64,000 bases of DNA, from positions 1 through 64,000 of the forward strand of contig JAEXYH010000083.1 of the NCBI GenBank assembly GCA_023451735.1, read 5' to 3'. The position numbers were made by a program, and so were the translations under genes. Each line of letters starts with the position of its first letter. The first letter of the stretch is position 1. The notes under the pieces are model-generated. The model ran no database searches. It saw only the letters and a program-made list of their open reading frames with translations, and was not told the DNA's origin. This document shows positions 36,444 through 45,196 of this stretch, one piece after another. The DNA is from Pseudomonadota bacterium (GTDB taxonomy: Bacteria; Pseudomonadota; Alphaproteobacteria; Rhizobiales; Rhizobiaceae).

Positions 36444-37650
36444 CAATCCACTGACGGCATGGACCGGATACCTGCGCGCAGATGGGCGCAAGGGGATCAG
36501 AAATCTCGTGCTGGTGATTTACACTGTCGAATGCGCGAAGCATGTCGCACATGCAATAGCCGCCGGTGAGGAAGATGTTCAGGTCATCGGGTTTCCTGGC
36601 TGTTACGATAATCAATACGCGATACGTCTTGTTCTTGCCTTGGCACGGCATCCGAATGTGGGTGCTGTGCTGAGCGTTGGTCTCGGTTGTGAATATGTTC
36701 AGCCGGCGCGCATAGCGCAAACCGTTGAAGCCAGTGGGCGACCGGCCGCATCGTTTTACATTCAGGAGGTTGGCGGCACGCGCGCTTCAACGGAAAAGGG
36801 GAAGAAAATCGTACGCGAACTGCGCAGCAAGATACGGCGCGATGTCGCTCGCGTTCCAATGCATCTTTCCGATCTCACGATCGGATGTGAGTGTGGTGGC
36901 TCGGATGGAACCAGCGGGCTTGTTGGCAACCCGACGATTGGGCGCTTTTTCGATACCTTGGTCGATGCAGGGGGAACGGCAATCTTCGAAGAGATCGTCG
37001 AGATGATTGGCCTATCCGATATCATCCTCGAGCGAGCCGTCGATGAGCGGGCTCGGTTGGAGCTTTCGGCGGCCTACGCCAAAGCTGAGAATTATTGTCG
37101 TGCCGTGCGTCAGTATTCCGTCTCGCCGGGCAATTTCGCCGGCGGGCTGACGACGATTGAGGAAAAGAGCATGGGGGCGTTTGCGAAGAGCGGATCGCGG
37201 CCCATTCAAGGCGTTATCAAGGTCGGGCAGCGACCGCCGTGGCCGGGGCTGTGGGTCATGGATAGTGTGCCTGATCCCCACTTCATGAGTTTTGGATACA
37301 CCAATCCCAATGACACGGAAGGCCTGATGGATCTCATCAGCGGCGGTAGCCAGATTGTTCTTTTCGTGACCGGTCGAGGCAGCGTGATCGGATCGCCGGT
37401 GGCTCCGCTTATCAAGGTGACCGGCAACAGCAAGACCTTTGCTCGGATGAGCGAGGACATGGATTACGACGCCGGGCGAGTTCTTGCGGGCGAGATTTCG
37501 CTTGATGCCGCAGCCGGCGAACTCGCTGGTGTGGTATCGACCGTTGCGTCCGGTGTGCCAAGCAAACCCGAAGCACTCGGGCATCGTGAATATTTCGTCA
37601 TGTACAAACATCAGGACCCGCCTGCATCGGCCCACAGGTGTCGCCAGTAG
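36436..37650 (+). CDS. uxaA: Altronate dehydratase large subunit-like protein (UxaA C-terminal)
   Basis: From ATG 36436 the protein has 404 residues. It has GYLRADGRKGIRNLVLVIYTVECAKHVAHAI, VLSVGLGCEYVQP, LTIGCECGGSDGTSGLVGNPTIG and a late GRGSVIGSPVAPLIKVTGNSKTFARMSEDMDYDAG. These match the UxaA/GarD dehydratase core, with the conserved cysteines of the iron-binding site. An earlier in-frame ATG at 36274 lies inside the small-subunit gene and is not used. It works with the preceding SAF-domain protein in hexuronate breakdown. Confidence 0.88.
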   Translation: MTDNPLTAWTGYLRADGRKGIRNLVLVIYTVECAKHVAHAIAAGEEDVQVIGFPGCYDNQYAIRLVLALARHPNVGAVLSVGLGCEYVQPARIAQTVEASGRPAASFYIQEVGGTRASTEKGKKIVRELRSKIRRDVARVPMHLSDLTIGCECGGSDGTSGLVGNPTIGRFFDTLVDAGGTAIFEEIVEMIGLSDIILERAVDERARLELSAAYAKAENYCRAVRQYSVSPGNFAGGLTTIEEKSMGAFAKSGSRPIQGVIKVGQRPPWPGLWVMDSVPDPHFMSFGYTNPNDTEGLMDLISGGSQIVLFVTGRGSVIGSPVAPLIKVTGNSKTFARMSEDMDYDAGRVLAGEISLDAAAGELAGVVSTVASGVPSKPEALGHREYFVMYKHQDPPASAHRCRQ

Positions 37651-37725
37651 CAGCTGCGATCTGAAAACTCTCAATCATTGCAACGAATTCCGCGTCGATA
37701 ACCGCGGAAGCAGGAGACGTATGAG

Positions 37726-39141
37726 ATGACAACACCAACCCTGAACCCAGATCGGCTGTTTCCGCCGGATCAGACAACGCGCAAAATTGCACGCCGAATT
37801 TACGAGGAAATCCAGTCACTTCCGATTATCAGCCCTCATGGCCATACGGAGCCACGCTGGTTTGCGGAAAACCCCTTTTTCGCCAATCCGTCCGCGCTTC
37901 TGATCATTCCGGATCATTACATATTCCGCCTCTATTACAGCCAGGGAGTGCCGATGGAATCCCTCGGGATTCCGGCGGTCGATGGGTCGCCTGTGGAGAC
38001 AGATCCACGGAAGATCTGGCGTGTCTTTGCCGAGAATTTCCACCTTATGTGGGGTACGCCGTCCGGCCTCTGGCTGGAGCACGAGCTTTCCGAAGTTCTC
38101 GGGATCAAGCAACCGCTGTCGGCGCAGACTGCAGACAGCATTTACGATGAGATCGCCGCTAAGCTTTTGAAGCCGGAATTTCGTCCTCGCGAGCTTTATG
38201 AGCGTTTCAATATCGAGGTTCTGTCGACGACTGAAACCCCGCTTTCTGATCTGCGCCACCATATTGCCGTTGAGCAAAGCGGCTGGAAAGGCCGCATAGT
38301 TCCGGCCTTTCGACCCGACTGCGTCACGGATCCTGAATATTACCCGGACTTTCATGACAACATTGTGCGTCTCGGAGACATCGCTCACGAAGATACGGCG
38401 CATTGGGCGGGTTACCTTTCGGCGTTGCGGACGCGCCGGCAGTTCTTCATCGAGCATGGCGCGACCTCAACCGATCACGGCCATCCGACAGCGGGTACCG
38501 CTGACTTAAGCAGGCCGGAATGCGAGGCTCTCTATGGCCGCATTCTCGGCAAGACCTACACTCCGGCGGATGCAGAACTGTTCCGTCGTCAGATGCTGAC
38601 CGAGATGGCCCGCATGAGTCTCGACGACGGCTTGGTCATGCAGATCCACCCGGGTTGCTGGCGCAGCCACAACGAAGCGGTTTATAGCCGTTTTGGCCGC
38701 GACAAGGGTGGCGATATTCCCGTTGCCGGCGAATTCCCGGCAGCTCTGAAGCCGCTTCTCGATCTGTATGGTAACGACCGGCGCCTTTCGATCATTCTCT
38801 TCACGCTCGACGAAACTACCTATGCGCGCGAGCTTGCACCGCTTGCGGGACATTATCCGACATTGCGTCTCGGACCGCCCTGGTGGTTCCACGACAGCCC
38901 CGAGGGAATGATGCGCTTCCGGCGCCAGACAACCGAGACTGCGGGCTTCTACAATACCGTTGGGTTTAACGACGATACCCGCGCACTGCTTTCGATACCC
39001 GCCAGACACGATATTGCCCGCCGGGTCGATAGTGCCTTCCTCGCAGGCTTGGTTGTCGAGCACCGCCTTCACGAAGATGCGGCGGTAAAGATCGCCCGTG
39101 ACCTGACCTACTCGCTGCCCAAGGCCGCATACAAACTGTGA
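37726..39141 (+). CDS. uxaC: Glucuronate/galacturonate isomerase
   Basis: The 471-residue protein matches UxaC in length. PIISPHGHTEPRWFAENPFF holds the His-x-His metal site of the amidohydrolase-fold barrel, followed by FRLYYSQGVPMESLG, LMWGTPSGLWLEHEL, STTETPLSDLRHH and HPGCWRSHN. It interconverts glucuronate with fructuronate and galacturonate with tagaturonate, the first step after uptake. A classical UxaB or UxuB reductase is not present, so the SDR encoded next may do that step. RBS-like GGAGACG precedes the ATG. Confidence 0.93.
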   Translation: MTTPTLNPDRLFPPDQTTRKIARRIYEEIQSLPIISPHGHTEPRWFAENPFFANPSALLIIPDHYIFRLYYSQGVPMESLGIPAVDGSPVETDPRKIWRVFAENFHLMWGTPSGLWLEHELSEVLGIKQPLSAQTADSIYDEIAAKLLKPEFRPRELYERFNIEVLSTTETPLSDLRHHIAVEQSGWKGRIVPAFRPDCVTDPEYYPDFHDNIVRLGDIAHEDTAHWAGYLSALRTRRQFFIEHGATSTDHGHPTAGTADLSRPECEALYGRILGKTYTPADAELFRRQMLTEMARMSLDDGLVMQIHPGCWRSHNEAVYSRFGRDKGGDIPVAGEFPAALKPLLDLYGNDRRLSIILFTLDETTYARELAPLAGHYPTLRLGPPWWFHDSPEGMMRFRRQTTETAGFYNTVGFNDDTRALLSIPARHDIARRVDSAFLAGLVVEHRLHEDAAVKIARDLTYSLPKAAYKL

Positions 39142-39185
39142 ACATGCACATGCCGGCAACGGTGATGTGCATCAAGGAGAAAGCA

Positions 39186-39953
39186 ATGATGGAATTTACA
39201 CAAGCGTTCGGCCTGGCAGGCCATCGTGCATTGATAACCGGTGGAGCGAGCGGAATTGGGTTGGCCGTGGCCAAATGCTTCGCAAATGCGGGTGCAGAGG
39301 TAATTGTCGTTGATCGTGATCCTGACGCCTTGGAGGCCGCATCCGATGAAATCGGGCCACAGGCGCGGGGGATGAGCTTCGATGTTACGGACACGGAGGC
39401 GGCGAAATCCTTTGCCGAAGAAGTGCGAGGCCGACACGGACCGATTTCGTTGCTGGTCAACAATGCCGGCAATACAGTCAAAAAGCCATTCGCGGAAATG
39501 TCGGTAAATGAATATCGGCAGGTTCTCGATGTCCACGTTGTCGGAGCGTTCGCCCTGACCCAGGCGTTTCTCGACCAATTGACGATGACAAAGCGCGGAT
39601 CCGTACTCTTCACTGCATCGATGAGTTCATTTTTGGGCATCCCGTTTGTGATGGGATACTCGACTGCAAAGGCGGCTTATGTTGGTATGATACGTGCTTT
39701 GGCCACTGAGCTCGCGCCCCAAGGGGTGCGCGTCAATGGTGTCGCTCCTGGCTGGATTGACACACCTCTGTTTCGATTTGCAACTTCGAACGATCCTCAG
39801 CGCCTCGGCAAAATCATGGGACGGATTCCGATGAACCGTGTCGGTGAACCCGAGGATATCGGTTGGGCGATGACCTATCTCGCTTCAGATGCAGCACGAT
39901 ACACGACCGGTCACATCACTGTCGTCGACGGAGGCGCGCTGCACGGCTTCTAG
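39186..39953 (+). CDS. Short-chain dehydrogenase/reductase (SDR)
   Basis: From ATG 39186, chosen because AAGGAGA ends six bases upstream, the protein has 255 residues. It has ALITGGASGIGLAVAK (NAD(P) binding), NNAGNT, the catalytic Ser in FTASMSSFLG, the YSTAKAA motif and PGWIDTPL. The position between uxaC and a sugar-acid dehydratase suggests it reduces fructuronate or tagaturonate, or oxidises a hexonate. The substrate is inferred from context. The in-frame ATG at 39138 would overlap uxaC by four bases but lacks its own ribosome site. Confidence 0.88.
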   Translation: MMEFTQAFGLAGHRALITGGASGIGLAVAKCFANAGAEVIVVDRDPDALEAASDEIGPQARGMSFDVTDTEAAKSFAEEVRGRHGPISLLVNNAGNTVKKPFAEMSVNEYRQVLDVHVVGAFALTQAFLDQLTMTKRGSVLFTASMSSFLGIPFVMGYSTAKAAYVGMIRALATELAPQGVRVNGVAPGWIDTPLFRFATSNDPQRLGKIMGRIPMNRVGEPEDIGWAMTYLASDAARYTTGHITVVDGGALHGF

Positions 39954-40034
39954 CTGTGCATCTGTCGTGCGGGAGATCGATTGCGGGGGATCTCCGCAAT
40001 TGCCGAGAACCAGAATTTGAGAATTGAGGATCCT

Positions 40035-41150
40035 ATGAAAATCACCGGACTGGAAACCTGGCACTGCAAACGCGACTTGTCGCTATTTCCCGAAAGTCGC
40101 GCCGGCAATAACATGCCTTGGGACGTGGTTGTCCTGCGCATTCACACCGACACGGGTCTGAGTGGACATGCCTCTGCCTTGGCGGCCCGCTCGGGGCGTA
40201 TAACTGAATCTTACCTGCACGAGAACATTGCGCCTGTGCTCAAGGGACGCGATGTCAGTGATCGCGAGCGGATATGGCATGATCTGTGGACGCTCGACCG
40301 TCATTTGACGTTCTTTCCTGTATATCTGCCAGGGCCGGTCGATGTTGCCCTCTGGGATATTGCTGCTCGCGCCGCAGACCTGCCGCTTTATCGCTACCTT
40401 GGCGCCTACAGGGATCGGTTGCCCGCCTATGCCAGCGGGCTGTTTCACGACACGACCGATGACTATGTCAATGAAGCTCTCGATTACAAGAACCGCGGTA
40501 TCCCGGGATATAAGGTGCATGGACCGGGGCCATGGCGGCGGGATATCGAGGTGCATCGAGCCGTCCGCGAAGCTGTAGGCCCGGACTATCTCCTGTTCGC
40601 CGATCCCGTGGGTGAATATACGCTTGATCAGGCGATACGAGTCGGGCGCGATCTGGAGAAGCTGAATTACGAATGGTTCGAAGAGCCGTTTCGTGACTTC
40701 GAACTGTCCAAATATCAGTCGCTTTGTGCAGCTCTCGATATTGCCGTTGCCGCGACCGAAACCACTCGTGGAGGCCATTGGGGGGTTGCCCAGGCAATTA
40801 TGCAGAAAGCTGCCGATATTGTCCGGGCGGATGTTTCGTGGAAAGCCGGGATTACCGGAACCATGAAGATCGCTCATCTGGCCGAGGCGTTTGGCATCAA
40901 TTGCGAGATTCACACGACGACCATGGCCTATATGGACGTCGCCAATCTGCACGCGTCATGTGCAATGCGTAACTGCGAATATTTCGAGCTGTTCGTACCT
41001 GAGGAGCTCTTTCAGTTTCCGATGAAGAGCCGATTGCCGATCAACGCCCAAGGTATGGCCTGCGTACCGGAAGGTCCCGGGTTGGGCGTCGACCTTGACT
41101 GGGATGCAATCGACAAGCTGTGCGTTTCACACCGAAAGACTGAGCTGTGA
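40035..41150 (+). CDS. Enolase-superfamily sugar-acid dehydratase (mandelate racemase/muconate lactonizing type)
   Basis: From ATG 40035 the protein has 371 residues. The capping domain is MKITGLETWHC through VLRIHTDTGLSGHASA. Barrel metal ligands are visible as LLFADPVGEY (Asp), YEWFEEPF (Glu) and VAATETTRGG (Glu). The base region reads GYKVHGPG, so Lys-x-His rather than the Lys-x-Lys of mandelate racemase or glucarate dehydratase. A candidate His base is in CEIHTTTMAY. The family abstracts a proton next to a carboxylate; here dehydration of a hexonate or hexarate is most likely. It ends the uronate operon and is followed by a hairpin. Confidence 0.87.
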   Translation: MKITGLETWHCKRDLSLFPESRAGNNMPWDVVVLRIHTDTGLSGHASALAARSGRITESYLHENIAPVLKGRDVSDRERIWHDLWTLDRHLTFFPVYLPGPVDVALWDIAARAADLPLYRYLGAYRDRLPAYASGLFHDTTDDYVNEALDYKNRGIPGYKVHGPGPWRRDIEVHRAVREAVGPDYLLFADPVGEYTLDQAIRVGRDLEKLNYEWFEEPFRDFELSKYQSLCAALDIAVAATETTRGGHWGVAQAIMQKAADIVRADVSWKAGITGTMKIAHLAEAFGINCEIHTTTMAYMDVANLHASCAMRNCEYFELFVPEELFQFPMKSRLPINAQGMACVPEGPGLGVDLDWDAIDKLCVSHRKTEL

Positions 41151-41195
41151 TTGAAGACGCTGGGTCTGCTTACCTAGCACGAATGAGCTCAAGTG

Positions 41196-41219
41196 GCCGG
41201 ACGGAATATCCCGTCCGGC
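41196..41219 (+). terminator. Stem-loop after uronate operon
   Basis: GCCGGACGG (41196-41204) pairs with CCGTCCGGC (41211-41219) around AATATC. No T-tract follows, but it lies 45 bases after the last stop between convergent genes, so it is the probable operon end. From 41220 to 41511 I see no supportable gene. Confidence 0.6.
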
Positions 41220-41511
41220 GAGGAAGTTCAGGTGGCAGATAACTGATGGAAAATAACGGGGCCAACGCCGACGGCTTGACCTCCACAAGCAAAAAGACGT
41301 GCGCCCGCATTGGTTGATGCTCGATCGTCTTTCCCTCGGTGATCTTTCCGTCAGACGGGGCGGGGTTAGGCAGACGTGGCGACGGGGAGGCTGAACGAAA
41401 ATAAGGCAATAAAATTGGCTGGTCACGAAAATGGTCGTTCGTACCTGCTCAAAAGGCATCATGCCGTCTTTGGTTAAACCCGATCCTTAACAAAAAGAAG
41501 AGTTTCTCAGG

Positions 41512-42210
41512 TCAGTCCAGCGAGGAGAAAGTCAGCAACTCAACGGTTTTGATTTCCAGTTTCCCAGGGGTCTGGCGCCGGATAAGATTTCTCTTCTCCA
41601 ATGTCTTCATGGCCCTTGTTACCGTTTCCGCCGACGTACCGATATGGTCAGCGATATCGTGTCGCGAGATCGGAATCGTGAGAATTTGGGTTTGCACATC
41701 GAAGTGCTCGCGATGCGCACAGCAGTCTACCAGGAAAATGGCAAGCCTTCGGGCGACGTCCAACGTGCCCATGATTATCAACTGGCGTTGTGTTTTGCGG
41801 ATATCGTGGACAGCCTTCATCAGAAATTTGTGTTGGATGCGCGGGTGACCGACCAGGAAGCTTTCGAGTTTCCGGATCGGAAATCGAGATAACGTACAGT
41901 CGACAACCGCTTCTGCGGTGTTGAAGAACAGTCCTTCCCGAGCCATTCCGAAAAAATCGCCCGGCCAGTAAAGCGCTACGCTTTGCCTGACGCCGGTACG
42001 GATCGTGTGGCGGCCCTGAACAATTCCCTGTTCGACATAAAAGAGGTGGCCGGCGCCTTGACCCTGTATAAAAATCGGGGGTCCGTCTGCCTTGAAATCC
42101 ATGACATCGGAGAAGCGAGAGAGCTCGAGTTTCTCCACAGACGTTAGATCAAGTATCGATGTTTTTCCGTCGCCCTCCGCAGGCCAAGGATGCTTGGCTC
42201 GAACATTCAT
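41512..42210 (-). CDS. Crp/Fnr family transcriptional regulator
   Basis: From ATG 42210, where GGTGAG lies at good spacing on the minus strand, the protein has 232 residues. Longer frames reach 42285 but lack ribosome sites and run into the palindrome. A cyclic-nucleotide-binding-like beta-roll (about residues 35-130) lacks the cAMP-contacting Arg-Ser/Thr pattern, and no Fe-S cysteine cluster is seen. The helix-turn-helix ISRHDIADHIGTSAETVTRAMKTLEKRNLI has ExxTR in the recognition helix, the FNR/FixK-type contact set rather than the Crp one. The signal sensed is unknown. Confidence 0.88.
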   Translation of the reverse strand: MNVRAKHPWPAEGDGKTSILDLTSVEKLELSRFSDVMDFKADGPPIFIQGQGAGHLFYVEQGIVQGRHTIRTGVRQSVALYWPGDFFGMAREGLFFNTAEAVVDCTLSRFPIRKLESFLVGHPRIQHKFLMKAVHDIRKTQRQLIIMGTLDVARRLAIFLVDCCAHREHFDVQTQILTIPISRHDIADHIGTSAETVTRAMKTLEKRNLIRRQTPGKLEIKTVELLTFSSLD

Positions 42211-42287
42211 GGTCGGGCTCACCATCTGCGTAGCAGTTAATTTCATCGCAAACCAAATTAGGAACAACGCCGACAAAATCCCCATAA

Positions 42288-42303
42288 ACTGACTTTTGTC
42301 AGT
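42288..42303. promoter_or_regulatory. Perfect palindrome upstream of Crp/Fnr-type gene (autoregulatory box candidate)
   Basis: ACTGAC TTTT GTCAGT is a perfect 6-4-6 inverted repeat, 78 bp before the chosen regulator start. The half-site and N4 spacer follow FNR/FixK-type boxes (TTGAN-N4-NTCAA), with TGAC..GTCA as core. The same core with the same spacing occurs at 59057-59068. Confidence 0.55.
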
Positions 42304-42412
42304 GCGGCCTGCCGGTATCGTTGCAACTTATGGCCCCGTTCGACCGGTCTCGTTGACTAGCAACAAGCGGCCGACCTTTTCCGCCGCGACATGGGGAAGC
42401 AGGGAGCTATTT

Positions 42413-42571
42413 TTGGAGGAATATATTGCGCGGCTGAACCTTGAGCGCTTTAAGACGCTCTTGCGCGAAAAGAAATGGAGCGCTTCTGAACGGAAAACCC
42501 TCCTGATGCTTATTGAAAAAGAGGAGCAAAAGCTCGTCAAACTACGGATGTCTCGAGATCGTCAATCCTGA
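42413..42571 (+). CDS. Small conserved-type protein, 52 residues (TTG start)
   Basis: The open frame extends upstream to 42296, but the likely start is TTG 42413, six bases after AGGGAG (42401-42406). The product, EYIARLNLERFKTLLREKKW...RKTLLMLIEKEEQKL, is one or two amphipathic helices. It resembles short alphaproteobacterial proteins with an N-x-x-x-F-x-x-L-L ... L-L-x-x-E-E-x-K-L pattern. Function is unknown. It is divergent from the Crp/Fnr gene and could share its palindromic control site. Confidence 0.55.
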   Translation: MEEYIARLNLERFKTLLREKKWSASERKTLLMLIEKEEQKLVKLRMSRDRQS

Positions 42572-42940
42572 TGCGGCGTGACCTGATGCGGCTTGTCAAA
42601 CGCTCCTGAACGACGGTGTCGTTGGCGGTGGCTTCGCCGGAGCGATTGGCATAGTGGCGCTCTAATGATCGTCGGAGTGTTCGACGCCGGTGAACTGTTC
42701 TTGGCAGGCCTGCCGTTTTCAGCGGCTTCTTCTGAAAGCCAGCAAACCTCCAAACTCGACCCGCCCTTCGAGCCGCGTCTACTTCCCGTGATGAGAACCG
42801 GCAGGGCGGTTCGTGTTGGTTCAAGAGCTTAACTCCTGACCCAAAACTGCACTGCCAGTTGAGTATTGTCCTCACGATGACGAACGGTGCGAGATAATGA
42901 AGTGGTACTGCAGCTCCCATCGCCGCAGCACGATTTGGTT
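42572..42940. other. Intergenic region between small protein and fic
   Basis: About 370 bases between convergent genes. Open frames exist on both strands but show no recognisable motif or ribosome site. I call nothing in it. Confidence 0.4.
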
Positions 42941-44083
42941 TTACCCGGAACGAGAAGCGGGGTTCGCCCATTGGTTTAGCACCAACTCGTAAGCCGTACT
43001 GCGTCCACCAGCTTCGCCTCTTCGTAAAATTCCTTTCGCCACCAGGTCCGCAATATCGCGAGATGCGGTGTCCTGAGAGGTGTCCGTCAATTTTGCCCAC
43101 TTTGTCGATGTGAGCTTGCCTTGAAAGTTCCCTTCTAACAGCCGGTTGATGACCTTAGTTTGTCGCGAATTGAGATCGCTTGCAGCATGTGCATGCCAGA
43201 ATTCATTCTTCAGCATCACGTTGTCGAGGGTCAGCAGCGCCTCTCCAACAGCGTTGCCCAGACGATCGAGGAACCACTCGACCCAGCTCGTGATATCGAG
43301 GCTTTCCTTGCTGGTGATTGATTGCAGTGCTTCATAATACCCGATGCGGGATCGCTCGATTGCTGCGGACATCGAATAGAGCCGTTGGGTTCCCCCACCG
43401 CCGCGTGCAAGCGTCATGTCGGCAATTGCGCGAGTTATGCGGCCGTTTCCATCGCCGAAAGGGTGGATAGCAACGAACCAGAGATGAGCAATGGCTGCCT
43501 TAATGAGAGGATCCAGTTCGTGCTGTCCGTTAAACCACTCAAGGAAGGCTGACATCTCAGCTTCCACGTGATCTGCGGGCGGAGCAACATAGTGGACTTT
43601 CTCATGTCCGAATGCACCGGAGACGATTTCCATACGACCGCCGGAGTCATCACGCCAATCGCCGACGCGAAGCTTATGACCCCATTCGTTGCGGCCGGTC
43701 GGAAAAAGGGCTGCATGCCATTGGAATAGTCGCTCCGCCGTCAGTGGCTCTGCGCAATTGATCGTGGCATCGAGAGTGATATGGACGATGCCCTCAACCG
43801 AGCGGTTCGGCGTTACAAACCCTTCGATATCGATACCGAGCCGCCTGGCAAGCGAGGAACGAACCTGTTGTTCATCCAGCTGTTCTCCCTCGATCGCTGA
43901 CGACTTTACCACGTCATCTGTCAGTGCTCTTAGAAACGTCGCCTCGCGTGTATGAAAACCGAGGCCCTCGACGCGGCCGATGAGCCGTCCTTGATCAAGG
44001 CGTACGGCGGCAATCCTCGATGTAAGGCGGTTGCTGTTCAACTCGAACTTTGGCCAGAGGGTGGACTGCCAGATGTAAGTCAT
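42941..44083 (-). CDS. Fic family protein with C-terminal winged helix (probable AMPylase/UMPylase and autoregulator)
   Basis: The 380-residue protein has an N-terminal DUF4172-like region and the inhibitory helix SSAIEG at 61-66, matching (S/T)xxxE(G/N), so it is a class II (self-inhibited) Fic protein. The full catalytic motif HPFGDGNGR is at 207-215. A C-terminal winged helix follows (about 300-370: NSRQTKVINRLLEG, STKWAKLTDTSQDTASRDIADLVAKGILRR). Fic enzymes transfer AMP or a similar group to hydroxyl side chains of target proteins. No antitoxin gene is adjacent, consistent with in-cis inhibition. A decayed paralogue lies at 32.1-32.8 kb. The upstream repeats may be its own binding sites. 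Confidence 0.9.
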   Translation of the reverse strand: MTYIWQSTLWPKFELNSNRLTSRIAAVRLDQGRLIGRVEGLGFHTREATFLRALTDDVVKSSAIEGEQLDEQQVRSSLARRLGIDIEGFVTPNRSVEGIVHITLDATINCAEPLTAERLFQWHAALFPTGRNEWGHKLRVGDWRDDSGGRMEIVSGAFGHEKVHYVAPPADHVEAEMSAFLEWFNGQHELDPLIKAAIAHLWFVAIHPFGDGNGRITRAIADMTLARGGGGTQRLYSMSAAIERSRIGYYEALQSITSKESLDITSWVEWFLDRLGNAVGEALLTLDNVMLKNEFWHAHAASDLNSRQTKVINRLLEGNFQGKLTSTKWAKLTDTSQDTASRDIADLVAKGILRRGEAGGRSTAYELVLNQWANPASRSG

Positions 44084-44103
44084 AACCCACGATAGAGCTT
44101 ATT

Positions 44104-44166
44104 TGCGGAGAATAGCAAGATGTATCTCCGCAAAAATGCGGAGATTGTCGCCCGTAATCTCCGCAC
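44104..44166. promoter_or_regulatory. Cluster of TGCGGAGA half-sites upstream of fic
   Basis: Four copies occur within 63 bp: TGCGGAG (44104-44110), ATCTCCGCA (44124-44132), TGCGGAGAT (44137-44145) and ATCTCCGCA (44158-44166). The middle pair forms a perfect 9-4-9 palindrome around AAAA. They lie 20-83 bp upstream of the fic start, overlapping its likely promoter. The nearest DNA-binding candidate is the winged helix of Fic itself. Confidence 0.65.
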
Positions 44167-44538
44167 ATACCTGAAGCTCGGCACACAAAACAGCCCTTGT
44201 TAGGTCACGCTCGTATAACGGCGCTGGCTAAGGGGATTGATAGTCGCTCGCCGAGTTCTCACGTTGAGGCAGTCAGTCAACAGACTGGGATATGAAAATG
44301 CAACCGGATCAAAGATCTAGGAAGATTGCTGTGGCTTTGCTCCTAAAGTAATGCAGGTTTCCATTCTTATGTCGCGGGTTCGTATCCGTTCAAGAGCAGG
44401 CAAAAGGCCGCTCGGCAATGGCGTCGATCTGAGTTGTGATCTGTGTTTCGATGTGGATTTGCGATTCCCATGCACCGGACAACCAAGCCGTCCCTTAGGC
44501 GCGTGTTTCAGTTGATCCGCTAACGATCAGCCCAAATA

Positions 44539-45045
44539 GAACTGGACACGTTTTACCACTGTTTCTATGGCCGGGACAAAGTGCCCGGCAAGCTTGAGCC
44601 TGGCAATCCGAACTATGAGCTCGCATACTCGACCTGCGGGATCGTAGACTATCTTGCGGCAATCGGAGAGCATGCTGGAGAGACTGGGTCGGTTCGTCAC
44701 AAGATTGAAGCCGCTTTCAAGGTGATCACGAAGCAGGAAAATCTCCTGACGGAAAGACTTTTGATCATCTAAGGTCGCGTAAGGATTGCCAAATTATCGC
44801 CGATCCACGCAGGCAGACGATCGGGTTCCGACGATTGCGTTCCGTTTTGATGGACGGGATGCGGGAGCAATCTGCAAGGCGATGCATGCGGACAGGATCG
44901 CCATTCGCTTCGGCGATTTTCATTCCCGCAGATTGACCGAGTATCTCGACATCACCGATCACGGGGGCGTGTTGCGTGTCTCAATGGTGCATTACAACAC
45001 GTTGGAGGAAGTGGATCGCTATCACTGCTGCCCTAAACCGAATCC
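44539..45045 (+). pseudogene. Truncated, frameshifted class V aminotransferase (cysteine desulfurase-like) remnant
   Basis: The translation reads ELDTFYHCFYGRDKVPGKLEPGNPNYELAYSTCGIVDYLAAIGE. After a frame change near 44770 it continues PTIAFRFDGRDAGAICKAMHADRIAIRFGDFHSRRLTEYLDI...GGVLRVSMVHYNTLEEVDR. Both parts match the C-terminal half of SufS/NifS-like aminotransferase-V proteins in order. The N-terminal half with the PLP lysine is missing, so it is a dead fragment. About 400 bases before it (44167-44538) hold nothing I can name. Confidence 0.75.
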
Positions 45046-45196
45046 TTGGAAGCGAAACGGGCCTTGCTCAAGCGAGCTGAGGTCCTTGACGACAAGAGCG
45101 GCGGGAGAGGCTTACCATATTGTCTGATAGTGTCACCCACCATGGAAAGTTGGGACAGCGGGCTCTACGTTCGTCAGCGATGTAGCGATCAATGGC

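Noticed and set aside
42537..43100. Open frame of 187 codons on the minus strand overlapping the fic 3' end
   Set aside because: No recognisable motif or ribosome site, and it overlaps a firm gene.
44366..44400. tRNA 3'-end-like text (CGGGTTCGTATCC) near the scar region
   Set aside because: No complete cloverleaf can be drawn; at most a degraded fragment. Not enough to claim an attachment site.
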